DNA of 64,000 bases from Istiophorus platypterus (Eukaryota; Chordata; Actinopteri; Istiophoriformes; Istiophoridae): contig CM029134.1 in NCBI GenBank assembly GCA_016859345.1, positions 11,023,560 to 11,087,559 on the forward strand. Reading direction: 5' to 3'. The notes under the pieces are model-generated. The model saw only the letters and a list, made by a program, of their open reading frames with translations. It did not search any database and was not told the DNA's origin. This document shows positions 1 through 13,114 of the stretch, one piece after another (the first letter of the stretch is position 1; every line of letters begins with the position of its first letter). Made by a program: the position numbers and the translations under genes.

Positions 1-2080
1 CACAGACAATGATAACCACTGGTTTCCAATGGGAAACACACAATGGTCTCCAGTGAGAAAGCCTTGTGTTTTGTTGACCCATCAATCGTACCCCAACCTC
101 CTCCGCTTTGTTGCTCTTTGTAGTAGGTCAACTAACTTCCTTCTTTAGTCTAAAACCTACAGCCGCCAGGGGTCACCTAACAATAAAAAGTAACCACGGA
201 TCATAATAAGCCGCTTGCACTGACGACCCACATGCAGACAGGAGGACGGTCTCTCCATGTATCAAACTGTGGGAGAAATGATTCATTCAGAGTTCACTTT
301 TCATGCAATGGTATATTGAGTAGCCTTAAATGTCAGGTCAGTTCTTTCCAGTCCAGCTCTCTGCCTACTGTCCTTCACTGAAAGGACAATTTGTTTGCAA
401 GGGCTACTCAGCGGTTTTCTTTTCCATCCGGATCGCAATCCTGTCCCACGTGTAACGATATACGGCGACTGTGTGTATCTAAAAGAGGATTTTCTCTCCC
501 TTGGGCGGAATCTCTCAAAAAAAAAAATCAAAAGCAGTCCATATGAAGGGACCTTGAATTGAGGACATAAAGAAGAGTGAAAAAAAAAAAAAAGTGAGGG
601 TATGTTAGTGCAGGTCTCAGAGTTTCACTGCAGTTGAGAGCTACCTGAATATTTTAAACTCTCCGCTATCATTATCTCGTCATTAGTGCATTGAAATCCA
701 CCCTAGATTCATCTAATGGAGACAAATTATTCTCTCGTTTTCTTTTACCCTACCTGCAATCTACTTATAACTGATCAGCAACATACAGTCCCTGGGCATT
801 GATTTTACTCACGTCTGACTTGCTATTTAGGTTAGGTCCTGAAAAATTGAAGCGTTCATTTTCTCATCTAAGTTAAGCTCTTTGCTCCTCCACTGGTGCT
901 CGTTCATTGTCCCCAAATTCATTACGGTGTTTTCCATTTAGTCCGTCCAGCTTTGGTGCATGTAAATGACTCTTGAAACATTTTTTTTTTTTTTTTTAAA
1001 TAAATGTAGTTGTGTTCAGTGAGAGGAAAACAGGCCTGACCCTGTTTATGCAAACAGCTGCTTTCACACTGGATTTGTGCCTCAACCAATTACATACTTA
1101 GTCAGCCACAGAGTTAATGTCCTGGTGTTTTTTGACGCAGGCAAAGCATAAATGTTGCATTTTCTCTTTCATTTCTGTTGTGCTGTTTGACTAAATTTGT
1201 ACATCTCCTGTGTGTTTTGTGTCTCCTCCTCTGTTTGGCAAAGTGCACCGTTCTCCAGTGCTGCTCTTTCTCAATCAAACTCTGATTTTATGCTGTAGCT
1301 GCAGCTAATGCTGCAGGCTGCCGATATTCTGTGGAATTTCATTGTCGCCTTTTTAATGGACACCAAGCTGTCAACCAGATTCCCGTCGACTGGAATCTCT
1401 ATGGCTCCCTCAGCAAATGGGAAGTGACAAGGTTGACAGGCCAGAGAGAGTGGACAGTTGAGCAGAGAGCCAAATGTCAGACCATTCCCTGTCAAAAGCC
1501 TTTTTTTCTTGCTGTTATAATGAGATTCGTGCTTTCAAATGAGCCTCAGTGGCGTGTTGAATCCATTAAAGCCCTTTCCCTGTTTATTTGTACTTTCTGC
1601 TGCCTTATTACAGCAGATGTTCATCATTAGCACATAACAGAACTGTATGCACAGTTGTTGTGAATATTCAGTAATTATACTTCATTCCCCCTTGGATACA
1701 AAAGCCTCTCTCGGGGCATTTTGAGGAATGTTTTATAATTTCACAGTTCTGACTGGAAATTAGATGATTTGTAATATGTCACACATTTATATCTACCATT
1801 CGGTCAATCTTTCGGTCTTCAGCCACAGTATGCAGCCAGCTGAACACACTTCCAGTAAACAGTTTATTTTTACTTGAAGCAGCTGTGAAACTGTAAAAAC
1901 AATCTTGGAAAACAATTTTAATGATGATGATTCCAAATCAAACAAAGATAAGACATTAAAACAAACATTGTAGATTATATAGTCCAAATGAATCAGTCCA
2001 GAAACAAGGAAACTGAATTTCCAAAAACAGAAACTAGCTGTCAAGTTTAAAATGTAACCAGTTTTGTCTCTCATGCCACA

Positions 2081-2120
2081 AAGAAACAGTGATAAGGTCA
2101 AAGAAACAGTGATAAGGTCA
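2081..2120. repeat. Perfect 20-bp tandem duplication
   Basis: The unit AAGAAACAGTGATAAGGTCA occurs twice head to tail (2081-2100 and 2101-2120) with no mismatch, followed by AAGTC. It is intronic. Identity of the two units suggests a recent duplication, or one made during assembly. Confidence 0.9.
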
Positions 2121-3559
2121 AAGTCAGATCCCCATCAGAACCCATCATAGTTGGTATGTCAGTGCTGCAAATTTCTGACAAGCCTGAGATTAATAAAATT
2201 AGGCGCGGCCAAATATATGGAGTAAGAATGGGGCTTTTGGGGCCCTGAGTAGTTGCCCGCTTTGCCCAGCTGGTACCCCGGCCTTGGTTCTAGCCATGCA
2301 GAAAGGCTTATTATAACATGCAGCGTGAGTTAACAATAATGTGCAACATCAGTAAAATGGTTAATACATCGGCCAGCTTGGTAGCAATTAAAACAAAACA
2401 ATTGTAAGAAAGTTCCTGCAGATAATGATTCACTCTGTCTTTGTTTCTATGCCTGTTATGCACATTTTGTTTGTTACAGACAGAAATAGACCCAATTTAC
2501 GTATATTATAATACCAGCATTGAGCGGTGGTATGTTTGTTGCAGTCCATCCTCTATACAGTGTCACACTGGCAGAGTTAAGTAGCATGTCAGATTTAATT
2601 TAATTTTTTCAAAGTTCTAATTCTTCCATTAAGACAACACTAAACATTAATGCATTTTCATTTGTTTGACTATTTTGCTGAACAAAATAAAGAACCGCAA
2701 GCGTTTTGTATTTACTCAGAAAAGTTAGGTAGCAAAAAAAACAAAACAAAAAACAGATGAAAACTGCAACAAAACTGAAAAATGTCATTGTTCAGACATG
2801 CTGAGCTCTATCTAGCTGGATGTGATGAAAAATTCTGTGAGGATAAATCAAAGCAAATACTTGCCTTTTAATTACATTTTTGAGCTGGAGCCCAGCTTGT
2901 AGTATAATATATAAACAAGGCTGTTGTCAGCAAAAGCTGTGCAAATGCATTTTTTGGAACCAAAGTCAGGTAAATGGTATGTAGGCAGGTTCAGCGACCT
3001 ATCCTGTGAAAATGAAATTAAAATATGCACCTCATTAGTACTTTTACTTTGTGCTTCTTATGTTCTCTGTGTTAATCTAATCATGAAATGCCTAGATTAG
3101 AAAATGCTCACTCAAACTGCCTCAGTTCAATATAATGCCAGCACTATTTTATACCTGCACTCTTGACCCCAAATACTACACAAGGCAATAAAAAAACATG
3201 TTTTTTGATTTTTATTATTTTTTGTATTGTGTTTGGTGCCATGCCATCACAAAACCAAGTACAGTAGACCTACAATGTTTTCTGACCTACCCTGTTTGTT
3301 GCAGGACCAAATGCAGTGGCATAATTCAGATTTATTCAGCCTGTAGGTCTTAGACTTTGCGATATATTTGTACTGTTATTTTACTAAATGCGAATGTCTA
3401 AGAAAGTCCAGAAATGTCAAAACTTAATACTGTAGCTGTATTTAAGATGCTTACTCTTTTGATGATAATTTTTCTTTGGTGCAATCTAACATATAAAACT
3501 GGTAATATCATGTGAAAAAGTAGGACAAATTAGGAGCTGAAATAAATTGACTTATCGTA

Positions 3560-3584
3560 ATCTCTCTCTCTCTGTCTCTGTATG

Positions 3585-3662
<78 letters not shown>

Positions 3663-3682
3663 CACACACACACACACACATG
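3560..3682. repeat. Compound microsatellite (TC)n-(TA)n-(TG)n-(CA)n
   Basis: A TC-rich run (3560-3579) leads into alternating TA (to about 3614), then TG (about 3615-3659), then a sharp switch to CA (3661-3680). The TG-to-CA switch around TATA makes a palindrome with arms of at least 20 bp. Confidence 0.95.
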
Positions 3683-4965
3683 TATTTGTTCACGTTCATC
3701 TCTTCCTCTCATAGTCTTGGCAATGGGAGAAACTCATCTTAATTAGCAGGATTTCAGCTGGGGTTTGCTAAATTACCTCTTTTCTGAACCGGGCGTTCCC
3801 CCTCCACACATCACTGCATGTTAGGAAGCGATGACAGAGTTGACTTTTAATCAGCATTGCTTACACAGTAATTGTGAGGCGGTACTTGCATTTCTTTGTG
3901 TTAATTTTCTTTAATTAGGTCTAAACAGAGCAGCAGATGCACTCGTTAGCAAATGAGTAATACAAACACAAGGGACTGTCTCAATTTATTGACTTTGTGG
4001 AGTTTCTAATTTTTTTGTGCGACACTCCAAACAATGCAGCTGGGGCCACATTGTGAACTCTTTTGAGATTTATAGCTATTTGTCTTGGCTGATCCCTAAA
4101 ATTACTTTTGATATAGTTGTAAAGGACTGAATGAATAGTCTGCTCAAGATATTCAGTCTTGTTCCTCTGCTTTTGCAGTCCATGTGGTTTTCAGTCACTT
4201 CAATCAGGTTTTGCCAAAGGTGTGCATGAAGTCATTCACCCACGAAAAGTATTCCAGTCTGTTAAGTTAATCACCGTTTTTGCTTTTGCTTAAGTAATTA
4301 GCTTTAACATCACCGAACTGAGCGGAGTCGATTTTCTCATTCCTTCAGTGGTAATTTCAAGCCCTGTGGTCTTCAGGTTTGAATTTGTTACTTTGATTCA
4401 TATCCGCTTGTCGTTTTCAGGAGGGGTTTTAAAGCAAAGGAGCTTTTTTTGTTTGATGCTGGATTAAATATTTCAACTGTCATTTACTTCCCTAAAATAG
4501 ATTAAAGAATAGAAAAAGCTTCCTTCAATCTCAACTCCATTAAGCTCTGTTCATTAGTTATAAACATCATTTAACAGATTACATATGAATCTCCAAGTGG
4601 ATATTTGCATGCAACATGCCCACACAAACACACAAACACACAATGTAAAAACACTCAGCGAGGATGAAATGAAATACATTATCGCTAAATAAGCCATATG
4701 TAACATTGCGCAAGGTTTTTTTCCCCCCAGTTTTCATTAAGTTTGCTACGGCTGTAGAGTCAATTTTCTTAGCGGAAAAAAAAAGACAAACACCAGGAGA
4801 GGTTGAGATGACTGTATTAAATAAAAATGGAAAGTGGTCACAATAAGCTCATTAGGATGCTGTCCCTCCCAGTGGCAGCAAAACAGCTGAGTAAAGTGGA
4901 CATTTGCCTGTGATCTATTCCATGCTGGGGGAGTTGTTTGAAACAAAGACCACTTACGGCACACT

Positions 4966-5110
4966 GCAAAAATAACCTCATCTCAGCAAGAAATTTTTGT
5001 TTGATATTTTGCCTTAAAAGTCTTGTTTTCTTCAAACAAGTGAAAAAAAAAATCTGTCAAAATGTATTAAGAGTATTTTAGCCTGTTTCCAAAACAAACC
5101 AAATAGTTTT
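4966..5110 (+). repeat. Possible dispersed teleost repeat fragment (CACTGCAAAAA type)
   Basis: It begins CACTGCAAAAATAACCTC and continues with AT-rich text (CAGCAAGAAATTTTTGTTTGA, CTTGTTTTCTTCAAACAAGTG) resembling a short non-autonomous element common in teleosts. I see no matching TTTTTGCAGTG end, so it would be a one-ended fragment. This rests on recall of the family, not a search. Confidence 0.3.
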
Positions 5111-6322
5111 CTATAAAAGATGGGCGGCAGATGGAAAGAACAAAGAATAAAGTAAAGAAGTGGGAGAAGTAATTCAGGGTGTCCTGGGTTTTGAAGTTAA
5201 AGTCATGTCCAATTTTTTGAAACATATTTTAGATTACTGACATATGGAGCACTTCCAAGTCTTAGATGTGCCTCAAACTCTCCTGGTTAAATCATTACCA
5301 ACTGCATTAGAAAATATTTAGAGCTTTGATAAAGTCACTAGCACTAGCCTGCTTACATGCAAACTTAAAGCTACTGTAATTAATATAATTATATTAAGAG
5401 TGGATCAAATGCCTACTTTTAATGTTTAAAGTGTCCCCTCAAACTCAGAGAATCATTATCGCCTGACTCTTCAGTTTCCCTCAGTTCTACCTAGTGCTTT
5501 TTAACTTGTTTTCTATGGTTTTATGGCAGCAAATTTTCTGTTTTGGTTCACTTTCACCACTCTTATCGCACCATTTCCAGAGGTTTCCAGCTGTTTTCAT
5601 CAGACAGCTCTGATAAACTAGCAGCATGTGACATCAAACGGACAGAGCTGGTGACTGGTTGGTGAGCACAGCGAAGCATTTAGCGGATACAGAGGAGAAT
5701 ATTTCATCTCAGGAGTGGGTGGAGACCAAAAACAGAGTTAAAATGAGAGTGAGTTTTGGATTTAACAGCTTGTTGTGCTGCCCCAAAGTAAACAATAAAA
5801 TAAAAATGAAATAAAATAAAATAATGCAAGGCAACTATAAATGAAACATATCCAGTAACCAAGCTTAAAATTCTCTTACATGCACCACCAATGGCTAGCT
5901 GAAAAAAAAGATCACTCTTTGCAGAAACCTGAAAATGAATTCAGCAGTTGAAAATCATCCTCAAATTGTGGATTAATTTAGACTAATTCAGAAACTATGG
6001 TGCAGTATTATGTTCCCAGTTGCAACAACATAATCTTCTGAATTTGCAGCTCTTACTTGCTGGATGGATTGGCTTCTCCTCCACAGCAGAAGTGGCTGGG
6101 GCTTGCGGGTATTGTTGTATTTATAACCTTTCAACAATGATTAAGTGTTAAAACCCAATAACAGACAAAATTAACTTTGATGAGATGGGGATTTTTCCAG
6201 TGCTGACGTTCAAGGGAGCTACGTGCCGACTGTAGGGCCCACCCAGTGAAACAGTATCACCGCTGGACAGGGCCAAAAGAGGACACAATGGGGACAGCAC
6301 GGACACTAGCATGCATTGACAT

Positions 6323-6323
<1 letters not shown>

Positions 6324-6374
<51 letters not shown>
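6324..6374. repeat. (CA)n microsatellite
   Basis: About 25 uninterrupted CA units on the + strand, inside the intron upstream of exon 56eq. Confidence 0.97.
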
Positions 6375-6376
<2 letters not shown>

Positions 6377-7229
6377 ATGTACACACAAAAATTAAATCAA
6401 ATGATCACAGGATAATATTGATAAAGTTGATGCTTCACTGCTGCTCTAGAGGTACTTCACTAATCATACAGTTGAATGTAAATCATAACCATCACTCACC
6501 TGTGTTAGAATCAACACAATAAGCGTCCAACAAAGTGTTAAAATAACATTTCTGCACTTCGGCCCCCCAGCGATGATGATGTTAATGCCAGCTGAGTTCT
6601 TTTTTCAAAGCCATCTTTTAGGGGCAAAAAGAGAAGAAAAAAAAGCAATGGCACCATGTACATATAACTAAGTGTGTGGATGGCATGTTTTTCCCCAGAG
6701 GGAAATTACTTTGTCATTGAAAAAAATAATAAATCACAGAGGGTAATGAAATATCTGGTTGGAGGGCACAACACTGCGAGCACGACGATGTGCAGCCATG
6801 ATGAGAGTACAGGATGAAGATGGCAGGTCTTTCCTTGCACCTACTGTTCAGCTGGGTTCTTTCAAAACACAAATCACTGCGTCACGTGTCTGTGGACAAT
6901 AGGAGTCAAGCTTGGGAAAAGTGCAGCGGTGTTTCAGGGGGAACTAGAAACAGTTTGACAGCTGCCTGTGCCCAGCAGGGGTGTGGGGGGTATAGTTGAT
7001 GTAACCGGAAGTTTTTGTGTGTACGTGTGTGTGTGTTTGTATATATGTGTGTCTCTGTGCATGCCTACTATTGAACAGATGATTTCCAAGAGTGCCTATG
7101 TGAATACGTGTGTGTGCTGTGTCATCTCCAGCAGTGTGTGATGGTTGCAGCTGTGATGGGAAGCCCAGCTCGCTCATCTTGCATCAGCAGCAGAGAGAGA
7201 CTGAGAGCTGGAGGGTGTGTGCATGCATG

Positions 7230-7231
<2 letters not shown>

Positions 7232-7270
<39 letters not shown>
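7232..7270. repeat. (TG)n microsatellite
   Basis: About 19 TG units, preceded by GCATGCATGCA. Open frames of 60-125 codons over this stretch (7108-7543, both strands) are translations of this tract and the CA tract at 7423 and are not genes. Confidence 0.97.
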
Positions 7271-7271
<1 letters not shown>

Positions 7272-7422
7272 TGTATGTGTCTGTTTTCCCCTTTCTCTTC
7301 TAACTGGTGGCTGTTGAGGGGCTGTGGGACAGCGGGACAGAGCTGCAAGGAGGCAGTGGTCCAACCTCCACTAACCCCCATCAGGCTCAAAGCCATGCGC
7401 TTGCTCCTGAAACAAGCAGGGA

Positions 7423-7464
7423 GACACACACATACACACACACACGTACACACACACACACACC
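7423..7464. repeat. Interrupted (CA)n microsatellite
   Basis: CA units broken by single T or GT interruptions. With the TG tract 150 bp upstream it forms a widely spaced inverted pair of dinucleotide tracts. Confidence 0.95.
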
Positions 7465-8637
7465 CAAACACATATTCAAAGAAATAGAAGAGTTCACGTG
7501 CACCGGCTCGTATGCGTTTACCAGCAGGCCTCCTGGACACTGATCGTTTGAGTCATTTTTGGCCTGGCATTTATTTGTTGAAGTTAAAACAGTGTTCAGC
7601 ATTCAGTGGAGCCCAGCCGCTGAGTTCCGTATGGGTGCTTGCCAGTTCTTTTGGACAGTGCATAATGGCTTTATCACTTCTGTTGAGTGTTGTAATTGGG
7701 GGTGTAAAAGCATTACAAATCGTTGTTGGGTTTTATTCTGCTGACAGAAGGATGTGTTTGCAATTACAGTGTGGAATTAGTTCCTTTTCAGTGCAATCAC
7801 TCCATCTGTCACAGCTGATGTATATTTCAATATGAATTTCTTGTATCAGAGAATGATTTGCCCTTGAGAAAAAACTTAATCCCACTTCACCTCACCTCAA
7901 ATGAGTTTAATCAGTGATGGGTTGGTAGCCAACTCTGAGATTGAGACCCCCCCCCCCCCAAGGGGATCCTATTTTGAAGTTTAACAAAATTATAAAGAAA
8001 ACATATTTGAAAAATACACATGATCTTTTTTTTTTTTACCTGACCTTTCTCTATCTTTTTAAAAATTTGTTTCTTGTGAAATGGTACTTGAAATGTTGCT
8101 TGTGAGACTCTACAAATCCTTCAATCGAATTAATCCAAAAGAAGAAAAAAAAAAAAACACTCACACTTGAATTCTTCAGAACTGATGCAAGGGTATTACC
8201 TGCGAGGAGAGGTCACAAGGCAGAATGTTTGGGAACCACTCGTCTAGACAGATAGTCTTCAGTGTCCCCAGAGTCTGTTCTGAATTTGGCAAAATTGCAT
8301 TTTCATTTTTCATTCCCCCTCTATAAGATGAAAATGATTCTGAAACCCTGCTTTCATATCAGGCATTCAGAGGCAATATTCCAAACAAGTTTCCCAAAGA
8401 ATGCTATCGCTTTTGTTGAGATCTCTCTTTTATGCCTCTCAGGTCCAGGCATCTCTCAATGTTTAATGTATTAGAAAATTTAATTTTTTTTTATGGGACT
8501 GTGATAACTATACTATGTAACAATTTTAGCAAGGTCTGTCATGTAAAAGAGATAAAGTATCCCAAGAGACTTTTTGTTAAATAGAGGTTGAATAAATGAA
8601 ATAAACTGTAATGTAAAGCTTCAACAGGAATAAGATT

Positions 8638-9080
8638 CTACAGTGAGGCTAACGTCAGAATGCTAACATGCTCACAGCGACAATGCCAAGATATCGATGT
8701 TATACAGGTATAATGTTTACCATGCTCATCCTCTAAGGTCAGCATTAAGGCATGTTAACATTTGCTATGTGATGATGAAGCTTGATGAAAAGTCAAGGCA
8801 GGTAACAGTGCGATAAACATCCGATCCCGAGGGGAACAAAATTATGGACACAAAATTTTGCGTCAGTCAATTCAATAGTTGTGGAGAGATTTCTCTCAAA
8901 AAGTCAATTTCATTGTGGCATCAGAGTAGAAGACTGGGGTTTACCAAAGTAGCCTATTTAAGGTTTCATCCTCTGGGTCTCATGAATGACTATACAAAAA
9001 TTTCATGATGATCCATCCAGTAGTTTCTGAGATATATCAGTCTGGACCAAAGTGATGGAGCGACCGGGCCTAGTGCCACA
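8638..9080 (+). repeat. Dispersed percomorph repeat, copy 1 ('mutual homologue C')
   Basis: Diagnostic pieces are AATGCTAACATGCTCACAG, TATAATGTTTACCATGCTC, TTCATCCTCTGGG and ATCAGTCTGGACCAAAG. The same pieces, in the same order and diverged, recur at 18109-18618 and in reverse orientation at 53709-54115. I recognise the text as a very common repeat of percomorph introns and 3'UTRs, probably a non-autonomous DNA transposon; I cannot give a database name. This copy is internally deleted. Confidence 0.7.
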
Positions 9081-11619
9081 CTGGAACTAAAATCCAAACA
9101 CACAACACACAACAACCACAACATCAAGTCTTTAGAATGAGAAAAATGTAAAAAAAAATCCAAAAGAAACAAACAAAAAGCCAAAAACCCAAAACAAACA
9201 AAACAAAAAAAATTGTGCTAACTCTTAATCTCTAAAAATCTGTTTTATTGCCTTGCTGTTATTTTTTCACTTCTGTCACTGTGCCGTCATTGTGTGTACT
9301 TTGGGACATGCAATGAGAAAAGCAAGCCCCTGCTGCAGAAATAAAGAATTTATTTCAATTTTCTTTTCTCTGACTTGTAACTGTACCCAGAACCACTGAT
9401 ACAGGTTTTTGTGCATTGGTCAGAGTGTTTGTGTGGGTCGAAGGACGTTGGGCAGATGGCCTTTTCTTCCCGTTGGTCGTGGGGAGTTGGGTGGGGGGGG
9501 TGTAGGTGTTAACAGGAATGTACAAGGACAGAGAAGTCTTTGAACAAGTGAGAAGTCTCTGCTTATTAGGTCACCCATCTCTCTCCATGCCTGTGTCTAT
9601 CTCCCCTCTCCTCACCCTCCCTGCCTCCATCTCTCTCCCTGTTTGTTTCTTTTATCCTTCTCTGCATGCCCAACTTATCTCAGCCGTCTCTGCTAAGCCA
9701 GCCAACAGACAGGGTAAATAATGTCAATACTCATTTACCCTTAGTGACAGGTTTAACAACAAGAGTCTGAGACTCAAGTCGTAACGGCACATCAAGTCTG
9801 TACTATTAAGGTAAGAGCTGCACATTGTGAAAGAATTGCATTTGTCTGCAGAGCTCCAATCAGAGTAGATCCTAGCTATTCTATTGCTTCTCAAGGATAT
9901 CTGAGCTACCGTCTTGATTCCTTCAGATTAATATCAATGTGTAGACATGGTGTAGTGGCACAGTGGCTTTGATCCTCTGATGCTTTATCTGCACAAGTGA
10001 ACTGTCTTTCCATTTTTGCTGTGAAATCTGGACGAGCTTTGTGTGCAATCTCTTATTATCTTCAACTCCATCGGTTAAAAATTCACATGCAGTCTAAAAA
10101 AAATTGTCCTTTCAGGTTGCCCTGGTTCGAGAGGTCAGAAAAAAAGATCTGAAAAAAGACAGGATCTTCTCTCAATGCTGCTCACGTGACTGGGCGATTT
10201 TTAAAGTGTTAGGCTATTATTTCTGTTGGAAACAGTCATGAGTTCATGGAGGTGAAAGCTTTAGCCATAGCAGCAAGATGAATATTGTCTGTGTCACTTT
10301 GTGGTATGTCAGTGAAATCTCTGCTGGTTTTTCAGCCTCTTCGGAGAAACACGCAGCACATGTGCTTGACTGAGCAATGCCACATCTGATAAAGGCTGTA
10401 AATAATGCATGTTTAAACCCGACTCATGATTTTGAAGTTTAAAGCGGGAGACAGACCCACCTAATGTCTTGCACCGTGGGCTGATACATGCCTGCATGAT
10501 GCTGATGTACGCCTACGAGACAAAGATAACAGAGACATTTGCATGAGATGATTTTTGGAGACATAATTTCCCTTACGTGATGGCATTTACTGTCTTGCAT
10601 CCAAAAGGAGGAATGATTTTCAAAATAAGTATTTCAAACAAGTTTATAAATACATATTTCCAGGTGCAGTGATGTGTGAGTCTGCCTCTTTATGTGAAAC
10701 CCTGTTTTTACCTGTCGGAGGAGGAGGAGGAGGAGGAAGAGGAGAGATTTGAGGTTGCCAACAGAGCTGTCTGTCACTTGGCTCCCTCTTTGCTGCAGAA
10801 ACAAAACCTCTCTTGGAGCTTTCTTTCACCCGCGGGAGAATTCTCTTGGTGTTAGTGTTGGTGTGGCTGATGCTTGTCATTGTTCAACTTCACATCTTGA
10901 AGAGGCAGCTTTCCAAAGCAAACAAACAATCATGCTGCGGTTCTGCTCTTAAACCTCATTGCGTCACATGCTGCCCTGTTTGCAATCACTTCCATGTTTT
11001 ATTAATAAAACAAAGAACAGTGAAGTGAATCAAATATGTACAAAGAATATGAAGGTGTTTGTGTTGGTATTTTTACAGATGTTTTGAGCTCAAGTGAGGA
11101 GCGTGCGGTCACACGTGACCTCTGATTGCCAGCAAAGGGAATGAGACAGTGAGAGCATGAGAGAGTGGGAGAGATGTGCAGGGTATTGCTGATTCATACA
11201 AGACTCACCTACACTAACAGGAGTTGTCTGAGGAAGGACGGGAGGGAAGGAAGTGGAGAGACAAGGGGAGACAGGAACGGGAACAAGATGGTGATGATTC
11301 ATGTGAAACTGAAAAAAACCCAACCCAAAAACAAAAAACAAAAAACAAAAAATAGAAAAAAAAACAAAAAACAAAACATCTGGCCGGTCTGAGGTAAGGT
11401 GGTATGCAGAACAAACTAGAAAGGTAGAGAGAAGAAAGCATATGTTCAGAGGGAGAGGAAGGTAAAGATCTCCTTTTATGGCAACTGTGCATATCTACCA
11501 AAGTTTGCTTTCAACAATCTGTATTATTTTTTTCCATTGAGATGAAATAAAACACAATTTTAAGACAATGTGTAAAACTTCAGCAATAAATATAAATATA
11601 TACATAAACATTAATACTG

Positions 11620-11850
11620 TCTTAACAGTTAATTTATATAGCAATTAATCTTTTCAGTATTTTCTTGATTACCCAATGAATTATTCAGTCCATAAAACAT
11701 CAGTAATTAATGTCTTCAAATGTCTTGTTTTGCCAGACTAATGGTCCGAAACCCAAAGATATTAGCTAACAATATGACCTTGTCATATAAAAATACCAAA
11801 AAAAAATTAAAAAGAAAAATCATGTACACAGCAATTAATTCTCCGTAGAA
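11620..11850 (+). repeat. Dispersed teleost repeat, copy 1 ('mutual homologue A')
   Basis: The core GTCTTCAAATGTCTTGTTTTG (from about 11712) followed by GAAACCCAAAGATATT, with flanks of the AGCAATTAATC kind, matches the core at about 45499 (one base different) in the same orientation. It looks like a common percomorph repeat whose intact ends read CGATTAATCGATTA. I infer a decayed non-autonomous element. Confidence 0.6.
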
Positions 11851-12391
11851 CCAATGCAAACTTTGACAATCTGTTGAAGTTTAAGTCTAAGGTTGGCTTA
11901 AGCAGGTTGCGTTAAGTAAATCCAACTTACGTGTCAAAATGTGTTCTACCTAAACCATGAAATGGTTAAGGACTTGTGTTTCGATGACTGTATGTGACTG
12001 TATATGACTGAGTGACTTTAATTTCTGTGGATGTACATTGCATCACATGGATGACTGACTGCTGCTCTCAAGGATTGAGGTTGTGCACTTACTGCTGGGA
12101 GGAATCGTATCGACCAGTTTGAAAGAAACAACGTGATAAGAGCCTTTCTGACCAAATACAAGGCTTGCTCCTGGTTATGGCATGTAAGTGTGTGCGTGTG
12201 TCCGTTTGTGTGTCTGTTTGTGTGTATGTTATTAGACTGCAGGTGTTAGCTAAGAAGCCCAGCTGTTGCTAAGATAAAGGCTGTGAAATGAACAGAAAAG
12301 ACAGAGAGCTTCTGACAGCCCGGTGGCCAAAGACAAGATTTATAATGACCTGGGGACCTTGGAAAGCTTCTCCTGTCCTGAATGTAACTGG

Positions 12392-12395
12392 CGTG

Positions 12396-12440
<45 letters not shown>

Positions 12441-12469
12441 GTGTGTGTGTGTGCGTGTGCGCGTGTGTG
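12392..12469. repeat. (TG)n microsatellite with CG interruptions
   Basis: TG units interrupted several times by TGCG. Open frames of 60-88 codons here on both strands (12246-12512) consist of Cys-Val or His-Thr runs and are not genes. Confidence 0.97.
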
Positions 12470-13114
12470 ATAGTGCTTCCTCTTTGACATTGTTACCCCC
12501 CGGCTCCATCAAGGGGTTTGCTCCTCTTCAACTCTTTCCTCACATGGCCCCTCACTCCAAAAGTCTGTGAGAAAACAGGGTTTTTGTCTCTGTTTGTTTC
12601 CCTACATTTAATTGAATGCAATAATGGGATATAATGGGAATGCTAGTGACTCATGATTCAAGTATTCTAGATTTTTTTTTTTAGCACAGGACAAAGTTAT
12701 TCAATGTGGCTCACATTTTTTAGATAGATTTTTCTTCTGTGCAGCACTTCACATATCAAGCGTCGCTACAATGGGAGCTTGCATTCTTGAACAGGGTAGG
12801 TGTATTCACTAGAGGCTGACTGGTATCTGCTGATTCATTGTTTCACCTCTTTGCTTTCATTAATGCTCAGACACTTCATGACAGATCGGTGGAGGTTCTT
12901 CCCTCAACAGTCTATAAAGTTTTTAGTATTACACCGAATCCAAATATAAATTCAAGGATTAATATGTTCCAGGGTTCTCTCTCTCTCACATGCTGATATG
13001 AATGAATGTCATGTCTGTTAAAAGTTTTTTTTTTCCTTTTTTGTCAAAAATAGATTTTTGGTGAATTTTTCTATTTTCTTCTTCTTCTTCTGTTAAATTA
13101 AACACACACAGGTA

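Noticed and set aside
1331..1630. 99-codon + strand open frame
   Set aside because: No repeat, no spectrin-like pattern, no splice-site context and no recognisable family; likely chance.
7108..7543. Overlapping open frames of 60-125 codons on both strands
   Set aside because: They are translations of TG and CA microsatellites (Cys-Val or His-Thr runs) with no family resemblance.
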